Of a DNA stretch of 64,000 bases, positions 1 through 12,588 are shown one piece after another. The stretch lies in contig NC_092809.1 of assembly GCF_040954645.1 (NCBI RefSeq), positions 77,888,935-77,952,934 of the forward strand. Reading direction: 5' to 3'. The notes beneath the pieces were generated by a model. The model saw only the letters and a program-made list of their open reading frames with translations, ran no database searches and was not told where the DNA came from. Every line of letters begins with the position of its first letter. Within the stretch, counting starts at the first letter, position 1. Both the position numbers and the translations under genes were made by a program. This DNA is from Diabrotica undecimpunctata. Taxonomy: Eukaryota > Arthropoda > Insecta > Coleoptera > Chrysomelidae.

Positions 1-532
1 ATTTAAAGTTAGCTTACACTTTTTTAATAAATACAATGATGATGAACCCAGGATAGAAACGTTACTACCTGAATCCAAAAGTGCAGAAATAACCTCACCA
101 TCTATTGAAATAGATATATATATATGGACGATTATCAGGACCGTGCTTGTCCAACAATGGATTAGTAGTTAGTTTCTCAGAAGGCAAAATAGGAACTAAA
201 GTTAAATTACTATCTGAAGTCAAATTATTACTCAGAGAAATGATAGACTCATCATCAGAATCGTCAACTTTTGAAGAATAAGTAGGTAATAAATTAGATA
301 CGTTTTTGTCTATATTACTGTTTGAATTAAATTTAGAAAAAGAGACAATTTTATTATCATTGTTATGCAATACTGTATTAGAAGACGAATGGGAATCACT
401 ATTATGCAAATTAATTTGTCGTCGGTCTATTGTCGTGACCTTATTTGTAGAGATTTTCTGGAATGTGCTTGCCTTTTGTTGTCGGCTTTTCTGTGTTCGA
501 CGTAGACGGGGCTGGTGGGTTGATGTTGACAC
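1..532 (-). pseudogene. Gypsy-type pol N-terminus with retropepsin, partial
   Basis: Start of the pol frame of the gypsy-type element, running leftwards off the window. Positions 95-532 give a polar Ser/Asn/Asp-rich spacer of about 145 residues. Positions 1-94 then encode, in another frame, the retropepsin active-site context ALLDSGSNVSILG (catalytic D-S-G near 68-76). The spacer frame ends in a stop at 95-97 right after a short TA run (112-125), so slippage in that run is the likely cause of the frameshift. The pol frame overlaps gag by 92 nt and lies +1 relative to it, which may reflect programmed frameshifting. RT, RNase H and integrase are outside the window. Protease assignment is firm; whether the element works elsewhere cannot be judged. 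Confidence 0.8.
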
Positions 533-1727
533 CAGATTGCTCGTTTTTTAAAGAGCAACTACAATTCTTCTTATAGACATTTTTACTACCGTAACCATGG
601 CAAAATACGGTACGTTCAGATCTACACTCCGGGAATGAATGTCCTTTAATACCACAATTCCAGCAAGTCACTTGTAAAGAATTTGTCTCCTGAAATCTTT
701 TATGAAACGTAGGATTTTGAGTCCTTATAGTAGAAATAGATAAAGCTGACTCTATTTTTCTACAAAATTTTGTTAAATCTGCAATTGTGCTTACTTCGTG
801 CAAGGCTAAGGCTTTAATGTAGTCTGGAAGAAGGCCTCTTTTGATTTCCGAAACCATTTCACATTCTTGTACTTTATTTGGAAGCCTGTGAAAAAGCGCT
901 TCAAAATTTGAAATAAAAGTAGTAACGGGTTCCCTAAAACTTTGCTTGGTAGAACGTATTTGATCCCATAAATTACGTTCATAATCTTCAGGCAAATAGG
1001 TATTTTTAAGAGCTGTAACAAGTTCTGACCAATCGTGAAAAGATCTCTTAAGAAAATGATTGTGCCACCAAACAAACGCAGAGCCTTCAAAAAGGTCTCC
1101 AGCAGATAGAAATAACTCCTGGTCCGTACATCCTCTTGAGGCTTTTAATGCTTCAATTTGCTCTAAAAACGGAATAATTTGTTCTCGACCGGAAAACTTT
1201 TTAATTCCCCATTTGTAAATCGGGACGGATTTAACAACAGTACCAAAGGATCTTGATGCAATAGGCGTAGAAGCGTTTTGGGGAAGCATTTCATCATTAG
1301 CGTCCTCTTGTAAGTCCACTTGAATTTTCTCAGCCAAAACTCCCTCTAAGTTGACGAGGTTGTTCCTAATTTCTCGCTTAATTTTAATTTCCTCATCCTT
1401 AGTAGCATTCAATTTGGAAATCCTACCAGACAAATGCGTCAATCTATCCGTTAACTGTTTATATGGTGATGAGTTCTTTGTGCCAGTGAAATTGTTTATA
1501 AGTGTAGTCAATGCCTTTAAAGTTGTTGTTGCACCTCTGAAATCTTCTTCGAATGACAAGTCATTGGAGGCAGATGAAAAGCTACGATTAAAAACTTCCT
1601 GTGTTAAAAGTCCACGAAGAACTCTCCTTTTTTCTTCAACTGTATTTGGCACATCAACATCTCTTGTCTGAATTTCATAAGCCAGTTCATCCGACTTTAA
1701 ATGATTTGGATTAAATGGAAGAGACAT
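441..1727 (-). CDS. gag: Gypsy-type Gag protein with CCHC zinc knuckle
   Basis: Uninterrupted 428-residue ORF from an ATG just downstream of a leader. The middle (about residues 170-320) reads as a Retrotrans_gag capsid domain, with the typical W-x-Q-I / F-x-S-x-F-x-x-L-F pattern near RSTKQSFREPVTTFISNFEA. A zinc knuckle C-x2-C-x4-H-x4-C lies at about residues 355-368 (CWNCGIKGHSFPEC). A second knuckle follows at once but its second Cys position holds Tyr (CHGYG), so it is probably damaged. Gag packages element RNA into particles, and the knuckles bind nucleic acid. The intact frame next to a frameshifted pol suggests a fairly recent copy. Gag families diverge quickly, so the clade within Ty3/gypsy is not resolved. 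Confidence 0.85.
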   Translation of the reverse strand: MSLPFNPNHLKSDELAYEIQTRDVDVPNTVEEKRRVLRGLLTQEVFNRSFSSASNDLSFEEDFRGATTTLKALTTLINNFTGTKNSSPYKQLTDRLTHLSGRISKLNATKDEEIKIKREIRNNLVNLEGVLAEKIQVDLQEDANDEMLPQNASTPIASRSFGTVVKSVPIYKWGIKKFSGREQIIPFLEQIEALKASRGCTDQELFLSAGDLFEGSAFVWWHNHFLKRSFHDWSELVTALKNTYLPEDYERNLWDQIRSTKQSFREPVTTFISNFEALFHRLPNKVQECEMVSEIKRGLLPDYIKALALHEVSTIADLTKFCRKIESALSISTIRTQNPTFHKRFQETNSLQVTCWNCGIKGHSFPECRSERTVFCHGYGSKNVYKKNCSCSLKNEQSGVNINPPAPSTSNTEKPTTKGKHIPENLYK

Positions 1728-2255
1728 ATTGATAAATAATTATTAAATACAAAGGGCAAAAATACTCGTAAAAAAAACGGACTAGACGCAGATGCATATA
1801 GGAATACAAGATAATAGCAAAAGGTATTAAAAAAAAAATATAGTTTAACTACTAGGCATGTAGTGCAAGCAGGTTAACTCACCCAAAAATTGAAATAGAT
1901 CGAAAATATTGCAATGTAATGTATAATATATAAGAAGGTCTAACAATTATAGCAAAATATAAAATAAATCCTTAAATTGGAACTAGAAATGTATGTGAAT
2001 TAAATTTGCAACAACATTTAAGAAGAGAGGAAACCACCTAAAAGATTGCCTTAGTTGACGCATAAAGCATATTACTTAACGCTTGTTTCAAAAAAAATTA
2101 TTTAAACAAAATTATAGTGTTGAACTTATATGCAAACTTTAAGAACGCGCCTTGTATTATGAAAACTAACCATTACTATAAACTTATCATCTAGATCTAG
2201 ATCGTTGTGAGTATAGTATTAAAAGTTTCTTATTTTATGTAGATATCAAAATAAG

Positions 2256-2312
<57 letters not shown>

Positions 2313-2587
2313 TAATTAGAAAAAAAAACTTCGCTTTTCAAATATCTAAAGTAAACGTTTAAATAAATGGTCAAACAAATACCTTGTTTTACACAAAATA
2401 CACATATACACAAAAACTGATAAGCTGATAACTCAAATGAGTTCTCCTTTTTTTATTTAAATTACTTATTGATAGAAAAAAAATGCAAAAAATTGAAATA
2501 GATTTTACGGAAACAAATTTAATAAAGAAAGTGTGAGAAAAAATCCATTAATAAAACCCAAAATCAACAAATTAAATAGTTTACGTA
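1728..2587 (-). other. 5' untranslated leader of the gypsy-type element
   Basis: About 860 bases between the gag start and the primer-binding site with no supportable ORF. It is AT-rich and holds a (TA)n array at 2263-2304. Position and orientation fit the untranslated leader of the genomic RNA. Confidence 0.6.
2263..2304. repeat. (TA)n microsatellite
   Basis: Uninterrupted TA array in the leader of the gypsy-type element. Confidence 0.95.
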
Positions 2588-2599
2588 CGTTGGTCGCCA
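2588..2599 (-). other. Primer-binding site of the gypsy-type element
   Basis: On the minus strand the LTR ends ...TTACACAAT and is followed directly by TGGCGACCAACG. This is the usual layout of a tRNA primer-binding site starting with TGG (complement of the tRNA CCA end). The matching tRNA cannot be named without a search. Confidence 0.65.
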
Positions 2600-3312
2600 A
2601 TTGTGTAACGGCTAGCTCACCCATTGCACATTGAAACCCCTCAGGGGTGATGTTCGGCATAAACTAACTTAATTTGAGAAATCGGGAATTATTAATAAAA
2701 TAATTTCTTTAACACATATCTTTATTTATTTACATTTTAATAATTCAAAATGTAATAACAATTAAATTGAGGTTCTAACAACAGGGAATTAAGCATCTAT
2801 ATACAAAATCTCAAGAAATAAAGAAACTTAGCTCTACTCTATGAGAAATCCTCCTGCTGTTTCCTTCTCAACTCGGACCATACAATGTCTGCAAAAACCA
2901 TGCCACTAAGCCGAAACTATGTGGATCCCTCTCCAATCCAAAGCCATGCGGACTTTCAAAATCGAGATGGATTTCTTATTCCAAAAAAAAAAAAAAATCA
3001 TTTTCGTATTCTTCAAGGTGGATTCTCTTGAATAAAAAACAAGATGGATTCTCTTGAATAAAAACCAAGGTGGATTCTCTTGAATAAAAACCAAGGTGGA
3101 TTCTCTTGAATAAAAACCAAGGTGGATTCTCTTGAATAAAAACCAAGGTGGATTCTCTTGAATAAAAACCAAGGTGGCTAGAAAAACAAAAGCCGCTATA
3201 AAACTCGTCATGGCACGAGTTTTGTCCAACAACAGAAGAATTCTGGCAAGCGGAAAGCTCTTCTCTCCGAGACCTGTATACCGATCCAGAATTCTCTGAT
3301 GTTGCCAAAACT
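2600..3312 (-). repeat. 5' LTR of the gypsy-type element
   Basis: The inner boundary is fixed by the primer-binding site. The outer boundary near 3312 is inferred from an AGT...AAT terminal pattern, common in this group, and is approximate. On the minus strand an AATAAA-type polyadenylation signal lies near 2725-2735, followed by a U5-like stretch. The LTR contains six 26-bp tandem units at 3017-3172. The other LTR is outside the window, so length cannot be checked by comparison. Confidence 0.55.
3017..3176. repeat. Tandem repeat, six 26-bp units in the LTR
   Basis: Units start at 3017, 3043, 3069, 3095, 3121 and 3147, each a variant of GGTGGATTCTCTTG plus AATAAAAACCAA, followed by a partial unit. 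The last four are almost identical. Because 26 is not a multiple of three, the repeat produces long spurious ORFs in several frames. A repeat inside a U3-like region could be an enhancer or simply replication slippage. Confidence 0.9.
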
Positions 3313-4970
3313 CACAAATTAATAATTGTAATTAATAGATAAATTATTAAATGAAAAATGAAAAAGACAAAGTTGTGCGATAAATACGATTTATATTGAA
3401 TTATTATTATTACAGCAAAGGTAAAAAGAAAATAAAAATTGTAAGCAGTTTTTAAGTACTTGCGTACACAAAATTATACGAAAAACTAAAAGTGTTCTTG
3501 ATTAAAGTATGAAAATATGTTGTTGTAAAAAGAGCAAAGTATTAACTTACCCAGACCGTTGGAAGTTTCTGACCACGAGGACTTATATTTTTAATAATAA
3601 TACCTTCTCGTTTGCTGGTTCATTTTAAAAAGAAATTAAATCGGGTCGGATTGATAGAAGTAAATTATTTAGGAGTCGGGTTTCTGTTTCTTGTACGATA
3701 AAGTAAGCGAAGGTAGGACTACGAGGGGACTTAAGAAATTAATCAGCGGATTTATTTGTAATAGGAAAATATTGAAATAAAATATAGGAATACAAACAAA
3801 GGAAAAAGAACTTATTATCAATAAAAATCAAATAGTATGCGCAGAAAATAGTGGAAAGTACTTTGAAATTAATAAGAACAAAAATGTAACGTTTTAAACG
3901 TTACAAGGTAAAGTCCTTTTTTATAATTAAAAAAATTGGTAAACTTCTTTATTGATTTTTTGCTGTGCAAGATTTTAAAAAATTCCAATTTAAAAAAAAT
4001 TGAGATTGTAAAATTATTATGCGAAATCTACTAAATCAATTTTAATGAAATTTTGTGCTTGAAAACTATAGAATAAGAAATGGCTTATTTCCCCCTCTTT
4101 TTTCTGTATTTATTGCTATTTTTCAGCAAGGATAATAAATTAGAATATTTTTAACCAGCCTTATCTTACAGAAAATTTAATTTCGCTCTAATTTGGAAGT
4201 CGCTATTTGATTTCATTGCCACTTCCAAAATAAACTGTTTTCAAGTGATAAGCAAGCAAAGTAGAAAAAAATCGATGTTTCTAGTAATTTTTAAATATTT
4301 AAATATTTTTATTGATGTTCCCGACCTATTTGAGATGAAGGATAAGTCAATTATTATTACTGAAGTTATAATACAACTTTTACTGTAAAAAATCCGAATG
4401 GCGCCTCTCACATACACTTTTTTTTCTTTTTTCACAGATTCACCCTGGTCTACATGATAAACAAACCACTTTGTTTTTCTACCTTATTATGTTTTCAGCG
4501 TTAGATCCTACAACACTTACTTTTATAAGGTTTGAGGTTTCATTGTAAATATGGTTTTTTATTTCAGTTAACTTCATCAACTGCCAAGATTATTAGCGAT
4601 TTTAATAATATTTTCCTTATAAAATTAATGATACTAGGTAGATTTAGAATAGTTTTAGGACCACTGATTTGAAGAATTTGTTTTTCTTGAATTAAAAATC
4701 TACACAATATTTAACACAGGTCTATTTATGACTTCAAATGTATAGCAACATTCAACCCGCATATAAAATACGACTTATGCATCTCGTGCATGTGTTACAT
4801 CTATTCATGTTAACGCTCTACACTAGATATTTTCTCACAGTGTAATAATTTTCAAAGATATATGTTATAAGGTGTAAGGTGAATAATAAAAATGAAAATA
4901 GTTTTGAGCAAAAGTTATTGCCAGGACTGGTAATTTTAAATTTATTTTCTAACTGTGTAGCTATTATATA
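3313..4970. other. Unassigned AT-rich spacer
   Basis: No ORF with recognisable similarity, no clear repeat and no RNA gene seen. Only short chance ORFs occur, such as one at 4241-4435 on the minus strand. Confidence 0.6.
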
Positions 4971-4977
4971 CTACGCG

Positions 4978-4997
4978 AAGAAGAAGAAGAAGAAGAA
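4978..4997 (+). repeat. (GAA)n short array, possible LINE tail
   Basis: A run of GAA triplets. The LINE ending near 56730 carries the same type of 3' tail, so this may be the only visible remnant of a very short 5'-truncated copy. That link is inference. Confidence 0.5.
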
Positions 4998-6692
<1,695 letters not shown>

Positions 6693-6712
6693 ATTTGGGT
6701 TTGAGATTTGAT

Positions 6713-7875
6713 GACCCACCTGCTGGTTACGGTATGTTGATGACACTTTTGTCATTTGGCCTCATAGTAAAGACACGTTAGATCTCTTCCTCACTCACCT
6801 GAATGGGATACATCCTAGTATTCAATTCACGATGGAAGCTGAGTCTGAAGCGTCTTTGCCATTCCTTGATGTTCCCTTTCAGAAAAACTTACCTCACAGC
6901 TTTTCCTATTCCGTGTACCGGAAACCCACTCATACAAACCGATATCTTAATGCCCAGTCACATCATCACCCCGCCCAACTCAATTCAGTTGTCAACACTC
7001 TCATTTCTCGTTCCATAAGACTCATCGACAACAATCATAGGTCATCCGAAATTAATTCAATAAGGCAAACACTCTTACAAAACGGCTACCACAAAACCCA
7101 AATCAATAAGAGCATTCAAAAACATCTAAACCCCATTCCATCCAAAAAAGAAACCTTGCCGCCGGATCAACCCAAAATCTTTCTACCTTTTATTAAAGGT
7201 GTCACTGATAAAATCAGTAGAACTCTTCTTCCTCTAAATATCAAAACCATCTTCACTACTCACTCCAAGTTGTCCAATCTCGTCAGATCCGTAAAAGACC
7301 AAATCCCTAATGAAGACCATGGTGTCTACGAGATACCCTGTTCCAGTAGCCCACGTACATACATCGGACAGACAAACCGACGAATCCATAACCGTATTTA
7401 CGAACATTCTATATCTGTCAAACATTCCGATACTACTTCAGCCCTAGCCCAACATCATATTCAAACAGGCCACAAAATAGATTTCGAAAAAGCAAAAACC
7501 ATCGCCCCCATCCGCTCCTTAAAATCGAGAATCATTCGTGAAGCTATCGAAATCGAAAAACGGCCTAACAGCTTGAACACGCGTGATGACGCGAAACGAT
7601 TGCCGGCAACATGGCGACCCCTGCTTCAGCGACCTCCCGCCCACACCACGTCAGTTCAGACCACATCAGCGCATACCGTTCCCGCGCATACAGCGAGTAT
7701 AAAAGCAGCGACACAGGGTAAGACCGATTGTCACTCGACACTGGGGAGTAGGCAGATTGAGACCTCAGTGCCGAGAGACAGTTCTTGCAATATAGAACAC
7801 GATACTGGTACGTCTCGAGTGAGGGGAGTAGGCAGATTGAGATCCCGAACTCGAACCGAACCGTATCTCTCTTGA
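6713..7875 (+). pseudogene. Penelope-like RT (C-terminal part) plus GIY-YIG endonuclease
   Basis: An open frame from about 6713 encodes the end of a Penelope-type reverse transcriptase, including [11 protein letters not shown] near 6720-6755 with the catalytic YVDD box, then PFLDVP and VYRKPTHTN. A linker of about 150 residues is followed by a GIY-YIG endonuclease (GVYEIPC...RTYIGQTNRRIHNRIYEH, about 7320-7410). PLEs pair these two activities for target-primed integration. The frame upstream of 6713 has two stops, so most of the RT is missing (5' truncation). The nominal ATG at 6832 lies after the YVDD box and is not a real start. The last 60 residues, rich in His, Thr and Ala, may be read-through into the terminal repeat. 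Confidence 0.85.
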
Positions 7876-7908
7876 TAATGGCTCCAAAATGGGTGCCGAA
7901 ACGTCGAG
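7872..7908 (+). ncRNA. Hammerhead-ribozyme-like core, PLE family A, unit 1
   Basis: Ordered core elements are present: UUGAUAA (7872-7878), a GGCTCC/GGGTGCC hairpin with one mismatch as stem II, then GAAACGTC (7898-7905). Stem I pairs CTC (7869-7871) with GAG (7906-7908). Self-cleavage would be predicted after C7905. Hammerhead variants with almost no stem III are known from Penelope-like elements. Relative to the classic CUGANGA box, positions 3 and 8 are U and A instead of C and G, which still allows a base pair. Activity is not established. Confidence 0.5.
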
Positions 7909-7980
7909 TAATAAATTCTCAACGCGGTTCTTCCCGTGAACTAAGTAATTTTCATTCATCTGACCGCGGAAATTTATCCG

Positions 7981-8156
<176 letters not shown>

Positions 8157-8228
8157 TAATAAATTCTCAACGCGGTTCTTCCCGTGAACTAAGTAATTTT
8201 CATTCATCTGACCGCGGAAATTTATCCG

Positions 8229-8231
<3 letters not shown>

Positions 8232-8300
<69 letters not shown>
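8232..8300. repeat. (TA)n microsatellite
   Basis: Separates the end of the plus-strand PLE (left) from the 3' end of a minus-strand PLE (right). Confidence 0.95.
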
Positions 8301-8304
<4 letters not shown>

Positions 8305-8724
8305 AAACTCAAATATTTGGGTGTGCAGCGGAAGATAGGACAGCTAAGTACTCTTTTTAGTCTACCAAGCTTTCGCAAATCTTTATTTGCATCATCATTT
8401 GCTACAATAAACAAAATTAGTACAAAATACAGAAAAAAATATTTTGCATCTTACACTGATTGAGGTTAGTTGTCGTGATGTTTATCAAATGAAATGAGCA
8501 ATCATTTGACCCGTACAAATGATGGCGAAAACTATCCAAAATTGTTTTTAAAAAAAGTTCTTTAACAAACACATATTTAAAACACATATACATAAACACT
8601 TAAATTAAATTATGTTAAAATAATTACAGAACATGTACTTAGTAACAAAATAAAATTTAGGTTATAAATATTCTTATCAGAAACAAAAGAATTGGTTGTG
8701 TATTCGTTACTGCCAACTTAAAAC

Positions 8725-8760
8725 CAAAGAATATAGACGCTTAAGCGTCTATATTCTTTG
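8725..8760. other. Perfect 36-bp palindrome
   Basis: Both arms of 18 bp are perfectly complementary and meet at CTTAAG. It lies in the non-coding 3' part of the minus-strand PLE. It could form a cruciform in DNA or a hairpin in the element RNA. Confidence 0.95.
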
Positions 8761-8892
8761 TTAAAACGATAGAACGTTAGATCTTAAATAATGATAACAA
8801 TGTAAAGGTAATAGTATACCTGATAGACGCTGAACTTCTTGAAAAAGAAAAGGTAAAAAGACTTATTTTAGAAGTAGGAGAGATATTGTATA

Positions 8893-8896
<4 letters not shown>

Positions 8897-8975
<79 letters not shown>

Positions 8976-8978
8976 TAT
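8897..8978. repeat. (TA)n microsatellite
   Basis: Directly follows the 3' end (minus-strand sense) of the LINE fragment 8985-9769, as a tail would. One TG interruption. Confidence 0.95.
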
Positions 8979-8984
8979 TCGGTT

Positions 8985-9769
8985 TTTTTTATAACGACGT
9001 ATATTTACGACGTTGTCCGACTCCCAAACGCCACTGTATTCTGTCTTGAGTTAGGTCTTAGTCCAGATTTCGAGCGCTAATCGCTTTCCTAACTCCCAGG
9101 TTCCAGCTCTGTGGTGGTCTTCCTCGTTTCCTCTTCTCTGGGGGTTGCCACATCATCGTTTTTTAGGCAATCTTTCGTCCCCCATTCGGCTCACATGCCC
9201 ATACCATATGAGCTGTTTTCTCTCAATATCCTCAACTATAGTGCCCTCTATACCCATTTGTTGTTTTATCACTTCATTCCGTATTCTGTCGGCTCTTGAT
9301 ATTCTCATCGATCTTCTGATGGCATCCATTTCCGTGGCTTCGACCTTTTTCTTATATTTTTCGGTTATTGTCCATGTCTCAGCTCCATAAAGTAGGCTAG
9401 TTTTAACCATTGTCTCATAGATGTTCCATTTTCTTTTCTTTGATATTTCTTTACTCCATAGAACTCCGTTCAAACATGTTATAGCTCTTTGTGCTTGTAC
9501 AATTCGATGTTCTATTTCTCGTTCGTCTTTTCCACTACGGTCGAAGATGACGCCCAGGTATTTATATTCGTTGCATGGGTTTATTTTTTGATTGTCATCG
9601 ATATCGAGTTGTTCTGCTTCAGCTCCAATTGAGAGGTATTTTGTCTTTTCTAAATTGATATTCAATCCCCATTTCTGGTATTCTTCAATTAGTTTTCTAA
9701 GCATGTATTCCATGTCATCTTTGTCATTTGAGATCACCACCTGACCATCTGCAAACTGTAAAGTATATA
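8985..9769 (-). pseudogene. LINE reverse transcriptase, C-terminal half
   Basis: Minus-strand 5'-truncated non-LTR element. Translation begins at the RT motif C region, here FADG near 9735-9752, where FADD is expected; the second catalytic Asp is Gly, so this copy would be inactive. The NLEKTKYLSIG thumb region, YKYLGVIFD, the C-terminal QLIWYGHVSRM and, after a frameshift near 9153, RKRGRPPQSW follow. This C-terminal pattern is typical of RTE-type and related insect LINEs; I do not assign a clade. The 3' end near 8985 runs into (TA)n. It appears inserted in the PLE at about 9770. Confidence 0.8.
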
Positions 9770-9778
9770 TAATGAAAC

Positions 9779-10183
9779 TTATATTGTTGACGATGAATTG
9801 TCTGTATTAGTAGATTCGTGTTTATCCAAAGTTAACAATAATGAATATAAGTTGCTTAAATTATTGGTATCTGTCTTTTTGTTAATGGTTTGTTTTTCTT
9901 GAAAAATGAAAGCCATCTCGAGAAACAATCTTTTTGAATAATTGCTCTCCGTGGATAGGATTTTTACATTTGGAAAATCGAAAGAGTGCCCTGTTGTGTT
10001 AGCGTGTGTGGCTAGAGAACATCTATCAGGGTGTAACCTAATGTCACTCTTGTGAAGAGTCAAGCGGCTGGAAACTTTTTGGGAGGTGTGACCTATATAA
10101 GAACCACAGCCTAAACAATTAAGTTTGTAGACAACATTACTTTTATCTAAGTTTGGTACTTTATCTTTCAATGACTTGTACAA
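9779..10183 (-). pseudogene. Penelope-like GIY-YIG endonuclease domain
   Basis: This 134-residue frame carries VVYKLNCLGCGSYIGHTSQKV followed by RLTLHKSDI and ATHANTTGHSF. That is the PLE version of GIY-YIG with a Cys pair before the YIG half and the His/Asn-rich motif after it. It continues, after a frameshift near 10190-10235, from the upstream linker fragment. The C-terminus (Asp/Asn/Ser-rich) seems complete and ends just before the inserted LINE. Confidence 0.8.
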
Positions 10184-10234
10184 AGATCACACAAATAGAG
10201 TGCTTTAATAAGCAATTTTTACATTTGGTAGGTA

Positions 10235-10549
10235 TTAAGCAAAAATTCTGGTCAATTTGGGAGAGACGTCCTTAATAAATGGAAGTGATACAAAAGATAT
10301 ATTAGGAATATTGTTAGTCAGTGAGTGGGAATCAGAGCTAACTTTCATAGCACCTGTATTTTGGGGAGGGTTTACTTGTGTGTTGAGTATAACAGAGGAT
10401 GTATTAAAGATGAGTTTCCTAAGTAAGGATTCGGGGTAAGAATTATCTAGAAACAACTGTAAAAGGATGTTGAGATTTTTCTTTTTAAAAACAGGGTCAG
10501 CTAGTTTACAAACTCTTGTGGTTATTTGTTTTACTAGATTAATTTTCAT
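10235..10549 (-). pseudogene. Penelope-like polyprotein linker fragment
   Basis: 104 residues lying between RT and GIY-YIG in PLEs, ending FVSLPFIKDVSPKLTRIF. The motif L-P-[FY]-[IV]-K-x-[VL]-[ST] followed by K-[IL] is the same as in the other PLE copies here (LPFIKGVTDKI at 7187-7220). RT proper is missing, as the copy is truncated near the (TA)n array at 10584. Confidence 0.7.
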
Positions 10550-10582
10550 GCTTGACTTGTGGTAAGAGTGGTAGTTGAGATA

Positions 10583-10583
<1 letters not shown>

Positions 10584-10643
<60 letters not shown>
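10584..10643. repeat. (TA)n microsatellite
   Basis: Sits at the 3' end (minus-strand sense) of the decayed LINE 10644-11420. Confidence 0.95.
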
Positions 10644-10644
<1 letters not shown>

Positions 10645-11420
10645 TTTCCGCTTTCTATCTCGCTAGTCATCACCTGTAGATGCTTTTCGGTCATAGCTTG
10701 TCTGATGCCCCCCTGTCGTGTCTTTCTAGAGCATTATTTTCTTCTTCTCTGTGCTGGTTTCCTCGCCATTATTCCTTTTAGCCTGTCTCCATCCATGCGG
10801 CTTACATATCCGGGTCATCTCAAACTCTTGGCTTTAATGGTGTCAATTATTGTGGTTTCAATACCAATTCATTTCCGTATCTCGTCATTTTTTATTTTGT
10901 CGTTTAGTCTTAGCCCATAACAATGCCTCCAAAACTCCATTTTATTGACATCAGCTTAATTTTTAAACAATCTGTCATTTGCCAGCCCTCAGCTTCATAA
11001 CTTGCGAAGCTTTCGACTATGGTATTTCGACTACAGCTTTACTGGAACTCTCCTTAATAATTGTAACTACCAGGTACTTGTATGACTCGACATTCCTAAT
11101 TTCACAGTGGTCTAGCACTAATTCGATCTGCTTTTTTAACGACTAGATATTCGGTCTTTTTCATACTTATCGTACCTCAAGCCTTATATTCTTCATCCAA
11201 CTTCCAAAGTAAAAACTTTACCGTCATCAGTGAACAGTGATCTTTCTGCATGGAATTACACGCATTCATTTATATACTAATCCTTGTCGCCCAAACAGTA
11301 GTTATTTTTAGTTGCTTTTTAAATCCAATGTTCATATACTCGTACTTAGTAAGTGCGAGTACTTGGTCTGTTAGGCTGCGATTTGGTCGAAATCTAGTTT
11401 GTTTCGCAGGTATGTATTAA
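10644..11420 (-). pseudogene. Decayed LINE of the same type as 8985-9769
   Basis: Many stops and frameshifts, but in minus-strand order one can still read LFTDDGKVF (RT motif C, about 11225-11250), then FWRHCYGLRLNDKI, IGIETTIIDTIKAKSL, PGYVSRM and RRRK near the end. The order and wording match the 8985-9769 fragment, so the two are probably from one family. It is much older by visible decay. The 3' end again runs into a TA array. Confidence 0.7.
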
Positions 11421-11629
11421 AGTATATTTTGGTTAATCCTGTTATATACTTGGGCGAAAAGAACTATAGGCTTCTCAGTCAATATTTTTCTGTATATATT
11501 GTGTATATTTTTCCTAGTTGTTTTACATAGATTTCCTCATGCGAGAGATGCGTATTTTAATATCGGTAATATGATGCTATTTATTAATCTCATCTTTGTT
11601 TCGTTCTTAATTTCATCATTTCATAATTA

Positions 11630-11940
11630 TCATCATCATTCTCAGCATATTCTACCGATTATGGTGTAGCCTCCCTTACATATTCATTCTTCATATCTGC
11701 CCACGATTGTCTAAAATTCGCTTTTCTGTGCCATGTTGTACCGGTTTGTTTCCTTATTTCATAGTCCCATTTTAAATTTGGACGTCTTTTTGGTCTCTTC
11801 ACGCCTCTTTGATACCACAGTATAATTTTAGTGGACCATCTATTCTCAGTTTTTCTCGCTAGATATCCCGCCCACTGCCATTTTAAAAATTGAATTGTAT
11901 GGATTACATCAATAACCTTGGTTTTCTGTCTGATCCATTC
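11630..11940 (-). pseudogene. RTE-like LINE, C-terminal fragment
   Basis: Minus-strand reading gives RPKRRPNLKWDYEI, TGTTWHRKA and [15 protein letters not shown] then a stop. This is the R-x-x-G/R-R-P-x-x-R/K-W, W-x-x-x-A, W ending of RTE-clade (BovB/JAM-like) ORF2 proteins. A GATGAT-type tail follows the stop, as in RTE elements. The same 3' end recurs at 6602-6692. Confidence 0.75.
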
Positions 11941-11983
11941 TATTTTTTTTTCGATCTCTCTTTGTTATACCGAGCATGTTATG

Positions 11984-12192
<209 letters not shown>

Positions 12193-12588
12193 TGTTATGA
12201 TATGTAAAATCGAGAAAAATATTGGTTTGATTAAAATATTTCAAAGTTCAAAAACATTGAAATAATTCAGAGAAGTAGGATAATATCCAACAAACATTTC
12301 GGAGAAGGAAAGTTATTAAATTCTTGGATTACCTGTACTAAACAAAATGTAAGCTTTGCATAAATTATTTCTTTGTTATACTTGAGTGACCCGCATAATT
12401 TTAAGTGAAATCCAAAGACAATTGAAATACATTAATGCAGTGATTAAAGACAATAGAAGGGATTATAGAAAGAGGTTTTTGTTAGTTTTTAAGAATTATA
12501 GAAAAATATTATTTGTAAATAAGTTTTAGGAAATTTATAATTATAGGTAAAGATTTGTTTGTTATCGAAATGAAAAAATGGGGGAATT
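12193..12588 (+). other. Possible LTR-element 3' internal tail
   Basis: No ORF. The last bases (about 12573-12588, AAAAAATGGGGGAA) look like a polypurine tract just before an LTR-like block, so this may be the 3' untranslated part of an LTR element. Confidence 0.35.

Larger units (their letters stand above)
8301..10549 (-). mobile_element. Penelope-like element family B, split by a LINE
   Basis: Minus-strand PLE remnant. Coding fragments lie at 9779-10549. The non-coding 3' part lies at 8301-8896 and ends in (TA)n. A LINE 3' fragment plus its TA tail (8897-9770) sits between the two. In the 3' part, TGATGA, a 6-bp GCAAAT/ATTTGC hairpin and GAAAGC follow one another on the minus strand (about 8360-8395), resembling a hammerhead stem II but without a GTC cleavage site. 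Continuity of the two parts is inferred from order and orientation. Confidence 0.55.

Noticed and set aside
3017..3176. CRISPR-like array
   Set aside because: Units are contiguous without spacers, and the sequence is eukaryotic.
2906..3308. Repeat-protein-like ORFs with ESTLVFIQENPPW units
   Set aside because: Produced by the 26-bp tandem repeat read in successive frames inside an LTR.
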